Below are positions 39,551 through 49,600 of a stretch of DNA of 64,000 bases, piece by piece; position 1 is the stretch's first letter, and every line of letters begins with the position of its first letter. Location of the stretch: assembly GCF_000287055.2 (NCBI RefSeq), contig NZ_AJYQ02000027.1, forward strand, positions 1 to 64,000, read 5' to 3'. A program made the position numbers and the translations under genes. Below the pieces are notes generated by a model. That model worked only from the letters and a program-made list of their open reading frames with translations. It was not told the DNA's origin and made no database searches. This DNA comes from Vibrio genomosp. F10 str. ZF-129 (GTDB lineage Bacteria > Pseudomonadota > Gammaproteobacteria > Enterobacterales > Vibrionaceae).

Positions 39551-40090
39551 ATGAAAACTCTCATAATCACATTTTTGCTGCTGGGTGCAATCAGTCCTTT
39601 TTCCCATGCTGAATCCTGCCCTGAGATCCTAATCGGCAAACAGCGTCTGCTCAATTCTAACGAAGACGTTGAGTTGTGTGATGCATTCAAAGGTAAGGCA
39701 CTGCTGGTTGTCAACACCGCGAGTCAATGTGGATTTACGCCGCAGTATAAAGAATTAGAACAGCTTCATCTGACCTACAAAGACAAAGGGTTTTCTGTCA
39801 TCGGGTTCCCAAGCAATGACTTTCGCCAAGACAGAGGCAGTGAAGAGCAAACAGCCAACGTCTGTTATCTCGATTATGGTGTGACATTTCCGATGATGGC
39901 GAGAAGCACTTTAAAGGGGACAGGTGCCAATCCAGTTTTTACTGAGATCCGAAAGCAAGCTGGGGTGACACCAAAATGGAATTTTTATAAGTTTTTAATC
40001 AATAAGGAAGGTAAGGTCATCGCAACATTTCCGAGCAAGACTTCACCACTCAACAGCACTCTCACTCAAGCCATTGAACAGCAACTTTAG
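39551..40090 (+). CDS. Glutathione peroxidase-like thiol peroxidase, exported
   Basis: 179 residues. A signal peptide (about 1-20, ending SHA) places it in the periplasm, which is unusual for the family though known in Vibrio-like species. The peroxidatic Cys is C60 in NTASQCGFTPQ; the Trp-Asn of the catalytic set is in KWNFYKFLI. The segment that is usually PCNQFG reads PSNDF here, so both the common resolving Cys and the catalytic Gln are replaced (by Ser and Asp). This variant is seen in several proteobacterial members. Reduction of peroxides by a thiol partner is expected; the partner is unknown. Ten bases precede the next gene, so the two are likely co-transcribed. Confidence 0.88.
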   Translation: MKTLIITFLLLGAISPFSHAESCPEILIGKQRLLNSNEDVELCDAFKGKALLVVNTASQCGFTPQYKELEQLHLTYKDKGFSVIGFPSNDFRQDRGSEEQTANVCYLDYGVTFPMMARSTLKGTGANPVFTEIRKQAGVTPKWNFYKFLINKEGKVIATFPSKTSPLNSTLTQAIEQQL

Positions 40091-40100
40091 GAACTAGGTT

Positions 40101-40571
40101 ATGATAACAATGAACAGAGTCATGATGGGGCTTGGGTATCTAGGGCTTGTTCCTTTTTGTCTTGGGTTAGGACTTGTCATTACTGATAAAGAGTTAGTAA
40201 ACATAGAAGGCCATGTTCTGTTTGTAACGTACAGCACTGTTATTCTCAGTTTTTTATCTGGAGTGTTGTGGGGAAGAAGCATAGAGAAACTTAACCGTTC
40301 ATTGACTCTGATTTTAAGTAATGTATTTGCAATTTTAGCTTGGGTTAGCCTGCTTCAAGTCGAAGAGTCGATAACTGTCGCTCTTTTACTTCTTATGGCT
40401 GGCTACGTTTGTGTGTTAGTCACTGAATACCCTTCAAACTTTAGCCGTTATCAACATCCCTCAACATCACATAAGAGCACGTCATTAGCCAATTTAGCCC
40501 CGTATTCTAAGATGAGGGTTATACTAACGAGTGTCGTCTTGATGATGCACCTGATACTCTTTCTAATATAG
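40101..40571 (+). CDS. DUF3429 membrane protein
   Basis: 156 residues with about four to five membrane segments: MMGLGYLGLVPFCLGLGLV, LFVTYSTVILSFLSGVLWG, LILSNVFAILAWVSL, TVALLLLMAGYVCVLV, and VILTSVVLMMHLILFLI. The second contains the family pattern ILSFLSGVLWG. The function of DUF3429 is unknown. It starts ten bases after the glutathione peroxidase-like gene, with AGGA upstream; a second ATG three codons in (40110) is possible. Confidence 0.82.
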   Translation: MITMNRVMMGLGYLGLVPFCLGLGLVITDKELVNIEGHVLFVTYSTVILSFLSGVLWGRSIEKLNRSLTLILSNVFAILAWVSLLQVEESITVALLLLMAGYVCVLVTEYPSNFSRYQHPSTSHKSTSLANLAPYSKMRVILTSVVLMMHLILFLI

Positions 40572-40751
40572 AACGTTAACCATTGACATATCACTGCTCT
40601 ACCTGTTGATTTGATATTGCAAAAGGCCTTTACATGGCCCATTGTAATGCGTAACCCTTCCAATTTATCGGTTCATTAATGCCTATAAAGCCAATCTATT
40701 GGAACCAAAACAGATGAAAAAAGCATCGCACTCTCTGCGGAATACTGTATA

Positions 40752-40769
40752 TTAGAGTTATTACTCTAA
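40752..40769. promoter_or_regulatory. Operator-like palindrome before the TolC-HlyD-ABC2 exporter operon
   Basis: TTAGAGT-TATT-ACTCTAA, a perfect 7-base inverted repeat only 14 bases before the ATG. A TATATT that could act as -10 lies at 40748-40753, so a bound repressor (MarR/TetR size) would block transcription start. No regulator gene is adjacent. No clear ribosome binding site is visible before the ATG. Confidence 0.5.
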
Positions 40770-40783
40770 ATTTGGCATTCTAG

Positions 40784-42202
40784 ATGAAAACTACCTTTTT
40801 ACATTCCATCATTGTGTTATCTGCCGGCGTGTTTTCTGTCACGGCAAACAGTGCTGCCATTACGTTCGATCAAGCGTGGCAACTGCTACAAGACAATAAT
40901 CATTCGCTTGCAGCACAGCGCTCGAATGTAGAAAGTCGTCAGCATTTGCAAGACGCAAAAGGTAACCTCAATCTCCCTTCCGTTACTTTAGGAGCAAATT
41001 ACACGCGTCTCGACAACGATGTTACCGTTACTGGGGCACAACTGGCGGAAGCGACAACATTTCCATCCATTGGTGGCAGCTCTGGTGCCATGCTATCCAG
41101 CTTGCTTCCTATTCTCGGTGGGGTTGAAACGACGGTCACTGAGCAAGATATTTTTACCTCATCGATTCGGGCCGTGTGGCCCGTCTTTACTGGGGGTCGA
41201 ATTACTGCTGCACAACAAGCCGCAAGAGGCCAAACAGAAGAAGCAAAAAGCCAATACAAAATGGAAACGCAAGCTCGCTATGAAGACCTGAGTAAATACT
41301 ACTTTTCCGTTGTTCTGGCGAAAGAAGTGCTAAAAACGCGTTCCGATGTTGAGCGCGGACTTTCACAACACCTTGATTTTGCCATTAAGCTTGAAGAACA
41401 AGGACAGGTCGCTCGGGTAGAACGGTTGCAAGCTGAAGCCTCTTTTGACAAAGCAAAAGTCGATACACGCAAAGCACAAAGTAATTTAGATATTGCGCAA
41501 TCCGCATTAAGTAAGATTTTGGCTCAAAATAGTATCGTCACGCCTTCGGAAGCACTGTTCATCAATCAACAACTTCCTCCCATGCAAATATTCATTGACC
41601 AAACACTCGCCACCTACCCTGGCCTTGAACTGCTTGATGCAAAAGAGCTGCAAGCGAGTAGCTTAATTAAAGCGGAAAAAGGAAAGTACTACCCAGAGGT
41701 GTATCTCTATGGCGACTATAGCCTGCATGAAGACGACACATTAGCCAGCCAAATGAAACCCGACTGGATGGTGGGGGTTGGTGTGAGTATTCCACTTATT
41801 GAATCGTCAGGCCGAAGCCATACAGTCAAAGCCGCGAATAGCATGGTTCAGCAGGTCCGATCGCTCAAAGCACAAGCAAGAGAAGACCTTTCGGTACTGG
41901 TGCAAAAGACCTACCTTGAAGCGCAACAGTCTATCGATGAAGTTCTGGGGCTGGAATCGAGTATTGCTTTAGCCACTGAAAATTTGAACCTTCGTGAACG
42001 GGCGTTTGTGCAAGGGTTATCCAACTCACTTGAAGTTGTCGATGCACAATTGTACTTAGCCAGCATTCAAACACAGCAATCGGCGGCGCGTTTCCATTAC
42101 CTTGTTTCACTGAATAAGTTACTCGCACTGACCAGCGAAATGAACACTTACCACCAATATCAATCTAACGCTTATACTATGACCAGCAAGGAATCATTAT
42201 GA
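40784..42202 (+). CDS. TolC-family outer-membrane efflux protein
   Basis: 472 residues. A signal peptide (about 1-24) is followed by the two long coiled-coil OEP repeats (about 30-240 and 265-455; ITFDQAWQLLQDNNHSLAAQ starts the first, and DLSVLVQKTYLEAQQSIDEV lies in the second). It forms the trimeric channel across the outer membrane for the transporter encoded by the next three genes. Its stop overlaps the start of the HlyD gene (ATGA), so the operon is translationally coupled. Confidence 0.92.
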   Translation: MKTTFLHSIIVLSAGVFSVTANSAAITFDQAWQLLQDNNHSLAAQRSNVESRQHLQDAKGNLNLPSVTLGANYTRLDNDVTVTGAQLAEATTFPSIGGSSGAMLSSLLPILGGVETTVTEQDIFTSSIRAVWPVFTGGRITAAQQAARGQTEEAKSQYKMETQARYEDLSKYYFSVVLAKEVLKTRSDVERGLSQHLDFAIKLEEQGQVARVERLQAEASFDKAKVDTRKAQSNLDIAQSALSKILAQNSIVTPSEALFINQQLPPMQIFIDQTLATYPGLELLDAKELQASSLIKAEKGKYYPEVYLYGDYSLHEDDTLASQMKPDWMVGVGVSIPLIESSGRSHTVKAANSMVQQVRSLKAQAREDLSVLVQKTYLEAQQSIDEVLGLESSIALATENLNLRERAFVQGLSNSLEVVDAQLYLASIQTQQSAARFHYLVSLNKLLALTSEMNTYHQYQSNAYTMTSKESL

Positions 42203-43173
42203 AATCTCTCAAACCTCTTTTAGCGTCTTCTTTGGTCGTTGGTGTTGTTGCCTGGGTTGGGTTCAGCTTTTATCAAGCTTATCAGCCAAAACCTATTCGC
42301 TTGCAAGGCATGATAGAAGCACAGCAGTACAGCATTTCGTCAAAGGTTCCGGGAAGAATTAATGAAGTTTTGGTCCGTAAAGGCGATAAGGTGACACAAG
42401 GTGATTTGATTTTCACTCTTCACAGCCCTGAAATCGAAGCCAAACTCGCCCAGGCAAAAGCTGGGGAAAAAGCCGCTGGCGCACTTGCATCTGAGGCTGA
42501 AAACGGCGCTCGGACACAACAAATTCAAGCGTCCAAAGACCAATGGTTAAAAGCAAAGTCGGCGGCAGATTTACTTGAAAAGACGTACCAAAGAATCAAC
42601 AACTTATTTAACGACGGTGTGGTTGCCGAACAGAAACGCGATGAAGTAAAAACCCAATGGCAAGCAGCCAAGTACACGGAAAGTGCCGCGTTTCAAATGT
42701 ATCAACTGACCAAAGAAGGCGCTCGAGATGAAACCAAGATCGCGGCAGCAGAGAAGGTCTTAATGGCGGCTGGGGCCGTTGCCGAAGTCGAAGCCTTTGC
42801 CGCAGACACCCAGATTGAAAGTTGGTTTGATGGCGAAGTCTCTCAGGTCTTATTGCAAAGTGGCGAACTCGCGCCACAAGGCTTTCCTGTCGTCACCGTT
42901 ATTGACACCCAGGATGCTTGGGCGGTCCTGAATGTTCGTGAAGATTACCTCAAACATTTTACCAAAGGCACGCAGTTTGATGCCTTTCTACCCGCGCTGG
43001 ATAAAACCATCTCTTTCACCGTCATGCATGTCGCTGTGATGGGCGATTTTGCTACTTGGCGATCAACGGATGCATCACAAGGGTTTGATTTGCGAACCTT
43101 TGAAGTTGAAGCACGCCCTACCGATTCCACTGAATCACTTCGCATGGGCATGAGCCTCGTTGTTGAACTTTAA
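42199..43173 (+). CDS. HlyD/EmrA-type membrane fusion protein
   Basis: 324 residues. One N-terminal membrane anchor (about 8-28) and the biotinyl-lipoyl-like motif ISSKVPGRINEVLVRKGDKV split around a coiled coil (about 75-185; alanine-, lysine- and glutamine-rich). The C-terminal barrel contains WFDGEVSQVLLQSGELAPQG. It links the inner-membrane permeases to the TolC-type channel. Resembles E. coli YhiI. It is coupled to the TolC gene and lies 22 bases before the first permease. Confidence 0.92.
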   Translation: MKSLKPLLASSLVVGVVAWVGFSFYQAYQPKPIRLQGMIEAQQYSISSKVPGRINEVLVRKGDKVTQGDLIFTLHSPEIEAKLAQAKAGEKAAGALASEAENGARTQQIQASKDQWLKAKSAADLLEKTYQRINNLFNDGVVAEQKRDEVKTQWQAAKYTESAAFQMYQLTKEGARDETKIAAAEKVLMAAGAVAEVEAFAADTQIESWFDGEVSQVLLQSGELAPQGFPVVTVIDTQDAWAVLNVREDYLKHFTKGTQFDAFLPALDKTISFTVMHVAVMGDFATWRSTDASQGFDLRTFEVEARPTDSTESLRMGMSLVVEL

Positions 43174-43195
43174 GCAATATTGACAGGGATTTAGC

Positions 43196-44338
43196 ATGGC
43201 TCTAATTCGCCAACAGTATCAAATATTGAAACAGGACAAGTGGCTGCTTGCCTGTGTATCTTGGATTCCGGTTGCTTTAGCGCTGTGCATCTGGGGAATC
43301 TTTTCTGCCGGCATCGCTCGCGATTTGCCTATTGGTGTCGTGGATCTGGCTCATAGTCCCATGTCTAAACGCTTGAGCCATCAGCTTGATGCGTCTTCGA
43401 CTCTGAAGATTGAAACACAATTTTCAGATGTCAGTCAGGCAAAAGACGCGCTGGTAGAGAGCCGAATTTATGCCTATGTGGTCATCCCAGACGGTTTTGA
43501 TAAAGGCATCTACCGTCAGTCTTTGCCTCAAGTCTCGGTATTTTACAACAGCCAATACATACTCGTAGGTCGCCTGATAAATTCGGCGGTTATGCAGTCT
43601 ATCGGGTATTTCAACGCATCCATTGAAACGGTTCAAAACCTTGCATTTGGTGATACAACCACCCTATCGGCACTCGGCAAAGCGGTGCCAGTATCCACAC
43701 AAATCACCGCTTTGTTTAATCAAAACACCAACTATGCTCAGTTTTTGGTTTCGGCTATCGTGCCTGCTTTATGGCAGGTCGTGATTGTCGTCAGTACGAT
43801 CATGGTTCTCGCCGCTAATTATCGTCGTTTTGACGGCTTACACCCATGGTTAGGCTCATCACCAATACACACTCTTTACCATACACTCAAAGGGTATATT
43901 GGGGTGTTTGCTTTACAAGGTGTTCTGTTTTTAGCCTGGTTTTACCAAGGGCTAGGATGGCCGATGCAGGGCGCATTTCTACCCATTATTGTTGCGCAAT
44001 TCATGATGATTTTAGCGTGCATGATCATGGGCTGTTTATTCTTTTTCCTCACTCTAGATGCGACCAGAGCCATGAGCTTCGCCGGAGCGTTTACAGCACC
44101 AAGCTTTGCTTTCATGGGGATTACATTTCCCGTTACTGACATGAATATGCTGGCTCAGTGGTGGCGTGCACTTCTTCCTGTCAGTCACTATATTGAGGTT
44201 CAGGTATCCCAAGCCAGTTACGGTGTCTCAGCTTTAGACTCAATGACACACCTCACTCCAATGCTGGGTTATTTCTTTGCCGCATTACTGTGCTTGTGGC
44301 TTATCAAACAGCACTACCGAAAGGAGCAAACGCAATGA
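43196..44338 (+). CDS. ABC-2 type permease, first of a pair
   Basis: 380 residues. Membrane segment near 20-40, a large periplasmic domain (about 45-165; IGVVDLAHSPMSKRLSHQLD, YVVIPDGFDKGIY), then five membrane segments to the C-terminus. This is the ABC2_membrane_3 (YhhJ-like) layout of drug or hydrophobic-compound exporters. No nucleotide-binding domain is fused and no ATPase gene is in the operon. The stop overlaps the next start (ATGA). Confidence 0.88.
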   Translation: MALIRQQYQILKQDKWLLACVSWIPVALALCIWGIFSAGIARDLPIGVVDLAHSPMSKRLSHQLDASSTLKIETQFSDVSQAKDALVESRIYAYVVIPDGFDKGIYRQSLPQVSVFYNSQYILVGRLINSAVMQSIGYFNASIETVQNLAFGDTTTLSALGKAVPVSTQITALFNQNTNYAQFLVSAIVPALWQVVIVVSTIMVLAANYRRFDGLHPWLGSSPIHTLYHTLKGYIGVFALQGVLFLAWFYQGLGWPMQGAFLPIIVAQFMMILACMIMGCLFFFLTLDATRAMSFAGAFTAPSFAFMGITFPVTDMNMLAQWWRALLPVSHYIEVQVSQASYGVSALDSMTHLTPMLGYFFAALLCLWLIKQHYRKEQTQ

Positions 44339-45537
44339 GTTTTGTGACGCTGCTAAAAAGTGAAATCCGCGACTTCTTTAATAACAAAGCCGTCATTCTG
44401 ACTGTTTTTGGTGGTGTGATATTCTACTCATTCCTATACCCGTTGCCCTACTCACAACAATCGCCGTTAGAACAAAAGATCGCCATTGTAAACTTAGACA
44501 ACAGTGCCGTGAGCTTTAAGCTAGAGCGCATGGTCAACGCGGCTCCTCAAGTTCAAGTCATACAACGAAGCTACAGCATAGAAGCCGCTAAGAGTGATTT
44601 TATTGATGGTAAAATAAGTGGGATACTGGTTATCCCCGAACACTTTTATAAAGACTTGATGATAGGGAAAAGTCCAACTCTCGCCTATGCCGGGGACGCT
44701 TCATATTTTCTTGTTTATGGCACAGTGGTTGAAGGGCTCGCACAAACGGGGGCAACACTGGGCGCAGAGGTAAAAGTCGCGCAGCTTATCGCAAGTGGGG
44801 AGCCTATCGTTTCCGCCGCCAACCAATATTCAAGTATTAAGGCGAACCTAAAACCAACCTTTAACCCGCGCATGGGCTATGTCGATTATGTGGTTCCAGC
44901 CGTCTTTGTGCTGATTCTGCAGCAAACATTAGTCATGGCTGCGGGCTTACTGACCGCCACTCAAAAATCCGTCACTCATTCATGGACAGGCCGTGAACAT
45001 GTCATGGCACTTCTCGCGCGAACGGTCTTACTCGTGGGTGTCTATCTTGTGCTCAGCGGATACTATTTTGGTGCCAGCTTTAGTTATTATGGTATTAGTA
45101 CCTTAGCGAAACCGCATGACATTGTGGCACTGTTAATTCCATTTTTAGTGGCTTGCTGTTTGGTTGGCTATGTGATTGGTTATTGGGTGCCCAGACGAGA
45201 GTTAGTGACAGTGATTGTTCTTATTAGCTCCATGCCATTGATATTTTTAGCGGGCTTTATTTGGCCGATTGAGATGATCCCTACACCATTACTGTGGTTC
45301 GCTCAATCCATCCCAAGCACGTCTGCAATACCTGGGTTTCTATCACTCAACCAAATGGGCGCAAGCTGGCAACAGGTCGCCAGTCAATTCACTCACCTTT
45401 GGCTGCTGGTTCTGCTTTGGCTTTTAGCTCTTGGCGGTGTCATCTACAAACAAATAAGAATATGCCGATACGAAGGCGCTAAATCAGAACAGAGTATATC
45501 AGCATCGGGGATATCAGCATCTGAGACATCAACATAG
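44335..45537 (+). CDS. ABC-2 type permease, second of a pair
   Basis: 400 residues with the same layout as its partner: a first membrane segment (about 20-38), a large periplasmic domain (IAIVNLDNSAVSFKLERMVN; ISGILVIPEHFYKDL), then five membrane segments including IVLISSMPLIFLAGFIWPIEMIP. The two permeases probably form a heterodimer. The start at 44335 has AAGGAG nine bases upstream; the longer frame from a GTG was rejected. The last codons (ISASG, ISASE, TST) are made by a degenerate 15-base tandem repeat that runs past the stop. Confidence 0.88.
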   Translation: MSFVTLLKSEIRDFFNNKAVILTVFGGVIFYSFLYPLPYSQQSPLEQKIAIVNLDNSAVSFKLERMVNAAPQVQVIQRSYSIEAAKSDFIDGKISGILVIPEHFYKDLMIGKSPTLAYAGDASYFLVYGTVVEGLAQTGATLGAEVKVAQLIASGEPIVSAANQYSSIKANLKPTFNPRMGYVDYVVPAVFVLILQQTLVMAAGLLTATQKSVTHSWTGREHVMALLARTVLLVGVYLVLSGYYFGASFSYYGISTLAKPHDIVALLIPFLVACCLVGYVIGYWVPRRELVTVIVLISSMPLIFLAGFIWPIEMIPTPLLWFAQSIPSTSAIPGFLSLNQMGASWQQVASQFTHLWLLVLLWLLALGGVIYKQIRICRYEGAKSEQSISASGISASETST

Positions 45538-45555
45538 GGTGCATCAACGTGCGGT
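45496..45555 (+). repeat. Degenerate 15-base tandem repeat across the stop of the second permease
   Basis: Four units: ATATCAGCATCGGGG, ATATCAGCATCTGAG, ACATCAACATAGGGT, GCATCAACGTGCGGT, with a decayed fifth (GAATCAAAAAGCTTG). The stop codon TAG falls in unit 3. Without it the frame would stay open to a TAG at 45574-45576. Confidence 0.75.
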
Positions 45556-45558
45556 GAA

Positions 45559-46065
45559 TCAAAAAGCTTGAAGTAGCCCTTTGTGATAGTTCGAAATATT
45601 GGGTTGAAAATTGAACTCTTGCAGCCAAAGTTCTAGCTGACTTTCCGACTTTGTTAGAGACTCTAAGGTGATCGTATTATCGTCTAATTCCCACAACTGA
45701 CGAGACGCTGCATAGTTAAACTTGAGAGCCAATAACGCATCTTCATTTCCTTGCTTAGCGGCTGCCAGTAACTTTCTATTTTTACGGTAGATTAAGTTTA
45801 ACGACTGTTTTAGATCCCACACATACGCGACTTCAAACATAAACGGGTGCGCTTTCAATTTAACGAGCGACAACCCTAACATGAGGGCGCTAGCAACCAC
45901 ACCTAACAAGTTCCAGTGAAAATGTGAGCCAGTATCTGAAGGGAACAGCAAGATAAGGGTTTGTGAAATAGCTAAACTGGCCATAGCCAAACTGACGATA
46001 CACCCTACAATGACCACATTAAGGCGCGATCGATATGTTTTCTTATCTATATTGACTAATTGCAT
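45559..46065 (-). CDS. DUF3087 membrane protein
   Basis: 168 residues. Two membrane segments (about 16-38 and 50-68) are followed by a cytoplasmic helical part (VAYVWDLKQSLNLIYRKNRKLLAAAKQGNEDALLALKF is shown only by its start and by NYAASRQLWELDDNT). It matches DUF3087, found in Vibrio, Shewanella and relatives, with no known function. The start at 46065 (MQLVNIDKKTYR) has GGAG five bases upstream; the longer frame to 46134 lacks such a site. It converges on the second permease gene with only 21 bases between stops. Confidence 0.8.
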   Translation of the reverse strand: MQLVNIDKKTYRSRLNVVIVGCIVSLAMASLAISQTLILLFPSDTGSHFHWNLLGVVASALMLGLSLVKLKAHPFMFEVAYVWDLKQSLNLIYRKNRKLLAAAKQGNEDALLALKFNYAASRQLWELDDNTITLESLTKSESQLELWLQEFNFQPNISNYHKGLLQAF

Positions 46066-46652
46066 CCGTACTCCAAATTCACCGTTAATCCCACAGCCGT
46101 TAACCTCAATAGCAGTCAGCCCCAAAGCCGCCAACCAGCATCAACAACTCACTCGCCGACTTGGGCTGAGAATTATACCGTGCGTTAAAGATAATACGAG
46201 ATAATTTATCAGTGGCTAGTTTTAGCGTAATGACCGTCAAGCCTTCCAAATGTGCCCTTTTTCGACATATCACCTACCTATGAAGCACATCCGTTATCTA
46301 AAAGCCTTTAGCTATTTTTCTAATGGGTTTTCGTTCATTTGAACTTGCTGAAGTAAGTTTGGCAAAAGCGATAAAACTGTCCGATAGAGCCAACTTTCAA
46401 TCCAATTTATGCCATCAGGTGCATAAAACGCAGTGTTTTAACTTATATGATTGAATGTTGCGGCGAAAACATAGAACAATATAACCCAGTAAAAAAACGA
46501 ATCTTTATAAAACGAGGTTGACGACGGAAGGCCTAGTGCCATCGATTAATTTAGCTGGATGATTGCACCTAAAGAGCCTGAAGATAGTTACTTAACCACA
46601 GCAGTAAACGTTGAGACATAAAAAGTTTTTCCATATTTTAAAAGAGACATTT
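46066..46652. other. Intergenic region upstream of the two-partner secretion genes
   Basis: 587 AT-rich bases without a convincing gene; it should hold the tpsA promoter and a long leader. One 22-base inverted repeat stands out at 46406-46427 (listed separately). Confidence 0.5.
46406..46427. promoter_or_regulatory. Inverted repeat TTTATGC-N8-GCATAAA upstream of tpsA
   Basis: Perfect 7-base arms over 22 bases, about 225 bases before the tpsA start. It has the size of a dimer-binding site but does not match the CRP (TGTGA-N6-TCACA) pattern. Regulator unknown. Confidence 0.35.
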
Positions 46653-49600
46653 ATGATGAATATAAATATAAAAACTGTTAAAGCTCACAGATCATTTGAG
46701 AACGAATCAGTGATATTCAGACGTTCACTGCTATCCCTATCTATATCAGCCCTTTTATTTTCCAATATTGCCTACGCGGCAGCACCTACACCAAACGCCG
46801 ATAGCGGTGCCGTAGTTTACGATAAAAATGGGATTCCCATCGTTGATGTAGCAGCACCGACATCAACCGGCTTCTCTTATAATTCGTTTATAAACTATGA
46901 CGTTGATGATCAAGGGTTAGTTATCAATAATTCATTGAATAGTGGCACTTCGCAGCTAGTTGGTGAATTGGGAAAGAACCACAATTTCACGAACCAAGCT
47001 GCAGATGTCGTGCTTGCAGAAGTCGTCGGTGATGAAGCATCCAACCTTCAAGGTATGCAAGAAATGTTTGGTGAAAGCGCTGACTTTATTCTCGCCAATC
47101 CCAATGGTATCAACGTTAATGGAGCAAGCTTTCTAAACACCAACGAAACAACACTGAATGTAGGTAATGCACTGATTGATGAAGCAGGTGAATTAGAAGG
47201 TCTTACAACCTCAACGTCTGGTATTAACGCTGCACTGAATGTGAAAAGGTCCCTCTCGTCTGAAGGCGCGATTACTTTGCTTTCTCCACAAATCGTGACT
47301 GCGAAAAACGCAAATATTCAAGCCGGTGGCGAGTTAAATCTGTATACAGGTCGAATCCACTACCGCCCTTCTGGTATAGACATTGTCGAACAGCTGGAAG
47401 GTGATGAACAACGTTCGATTGATGCTCAACTGCTTGGTGCGATGAAAGCAGGCCGCATCAATATCATTTCAACACGTGAAGGGGCCGGCATTAACTTGAA
47501 CCTTGATACATCTACACAGCGTGGATTGATGATCACTTCAGCTGGAGATTTAGAACTAAGCGGAACACATATTGTAACGGAATCTACAATCGATGCAGAA
47601 GAAACAACTACAGAGCACTATTCCGCAGAGCTAAAAGCCTTGGGCAAACTGTATATTAATAATGCCACTATCAACGCATCGGATGGTGTTTCAGTAGCCG
47701 CATCGAAGTCTGCTTCGATAAACAACACATCTTTAACAAGTAAAGCTCAAGGTTACATACAGGTCAAAGGCGACGAGGGAGTATCACTTACCAATGTAGC
47801 AGCTTTAGGCGGTAGCATTGCCCGGATTGAAAGCACTAATGGCAATCTTAGCGCCAAAAACATAGATATTGAGAGCGAGCGCCAGATTTTAATGGTAGCG
47901 AAAAACGCAGTCAGCGTACGTAACGGTAAGTTTAAAACGTCACCCATAGAACCTTCACTCGATTCGTCAGACGTAGGGATTGAGCTCAACTCGCAGGAAG
48001 AATCTGTTTCCGTATCTAATATCACTGGCAACTCCGCCGTTACTCAGCTTAAAGCAGATGACAACATCGATATTAGCTCAGCGGATGTTGAAGGTGATTT
48101 GGCAGTGTATTCGCAAAATGGGGATATTTCCGCAACAGGTAATATTGATGTATCGAACGATGCCAACATCAATGCGGATAAAGGTACCACAAATTTTTCT
48201 GGCAATATTGATGTAGTAGGTTCTTTAGTTGCAGCAGCGGCTAAGTCATCCAGGATATCAGGGAGTTTGTCTGGTGAAAACATCACCGTCACATCAGATG
48301 AAAACTTGAGTGTATCTGGCTCTGTGTTCGGAGAGAAGAATGCGACACTTGTGGCGGACGGCTCCACAAACATTAGTGGCTCGGTAAGCGCTACAGATGT
48401 CACATTGCGCGGTGACAAGGGGCTAGACTTGAATGGATCGAGTTCACATATTACTGCTAGTAATGACATGTTCTTAGTATCTAACGCCGGTAACGTTACC
48501 GTTAAAGGCAGCGGTGATTCAGTCAAAACTATCAGAGCAGATAATAATTTAGTGATTGACGCTAATAATTTCACTGCAACATTAGCAAGTGTTGAAGCAG
48601 GTAATGACTTGCAAGTCGACGTTGACGGCACTGTCAATGTCAATGCGAAGTCGAAAACATCTAATGGTAGGAACTCAAACACTGCACGTAGCAAAATTGG
48701 TAGAGATTGCTGGGAAATCAGCGTATTTGGTCTGTTCAATTTAAATACTGGTCTAGCTTGCAGTGATCGTATTAAAACGGTCAGAACCAATGAAACCTGG
48801 ACGGATACGACATATATCAGCAGTCATCTTTCAGCAGGCAATGATCTGACCATTTACAATGCAGATACAATCAACGTGACAGGTTCAACGATTACAGCAG
48901 GTAACAATGCTTCACTGATCACGGATAAGGGCAATATCAATATTAAAAATGCCGTCAATAGCCACACTCGCAGAAAAAGTGTTGATCAGACTATCGTTTC
49001 AAATTATCGCAACGAGCGTCGCTCGGAACACACGAATTACAGCAAGACTTCAACTCATAGCTCCGTCGTTAAGGCTGAGGCTGACTTAACGCTAAAAAGC
49101 GCAAACGACATTAACATTATTGGCAGCGCAGTAATAGCTGGAGGTACCGTATTGATCGATGCGGCGCGTGATGTCGCGATTAAAGCCGCGCAAAACACCG
49201 AAACGACAAACTCGACCTTTAACGAATCAAACGTAAAGACAAGTGCCCCAGGTCTACTGGCACTACTTGGTGTTCAGCTCGACTTGAGCAATGCTAACGG
49301 TGGATCTGATATTACCTCAACAACTCATACAGGCAGTGTTATTGAAGGAGCGAATGTTCATATCAATGCAGGTATCAACCAGAACACGACAGAAGATGGT
49401 TTAATCACAGCTAACAATGTATCAACAGACAAAAATACTTGTTTGACGGATTGCTCTACCCCGTCAAATAACATGTTGTCAAGCAATGGCAATGTACTCG
49501 TTGAAGGGAGCTTCATTGAAGCGACTGACGGAGATATTATCGTTAAAGCGGAAAACAATATCTTTAACAATGCGGTATACAATGAAAGCTTTGCTGATGT

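Noticed and set aside
46611..46653. TTG start for tpsA that adds 14 residues before MMNINIK
   Set aside because: No ribosome binding site before the TTG; the ATG at 46653 has AAAGAG upstream and gives a normal extended signal peptide.
48044..48790. 248-codon frame antisense to tpsA
   Set aside because: It is the reverse of repetitive Ser/Thr/Asp-rich coding sequence, a common cause of long antisense frames, and has no family features.
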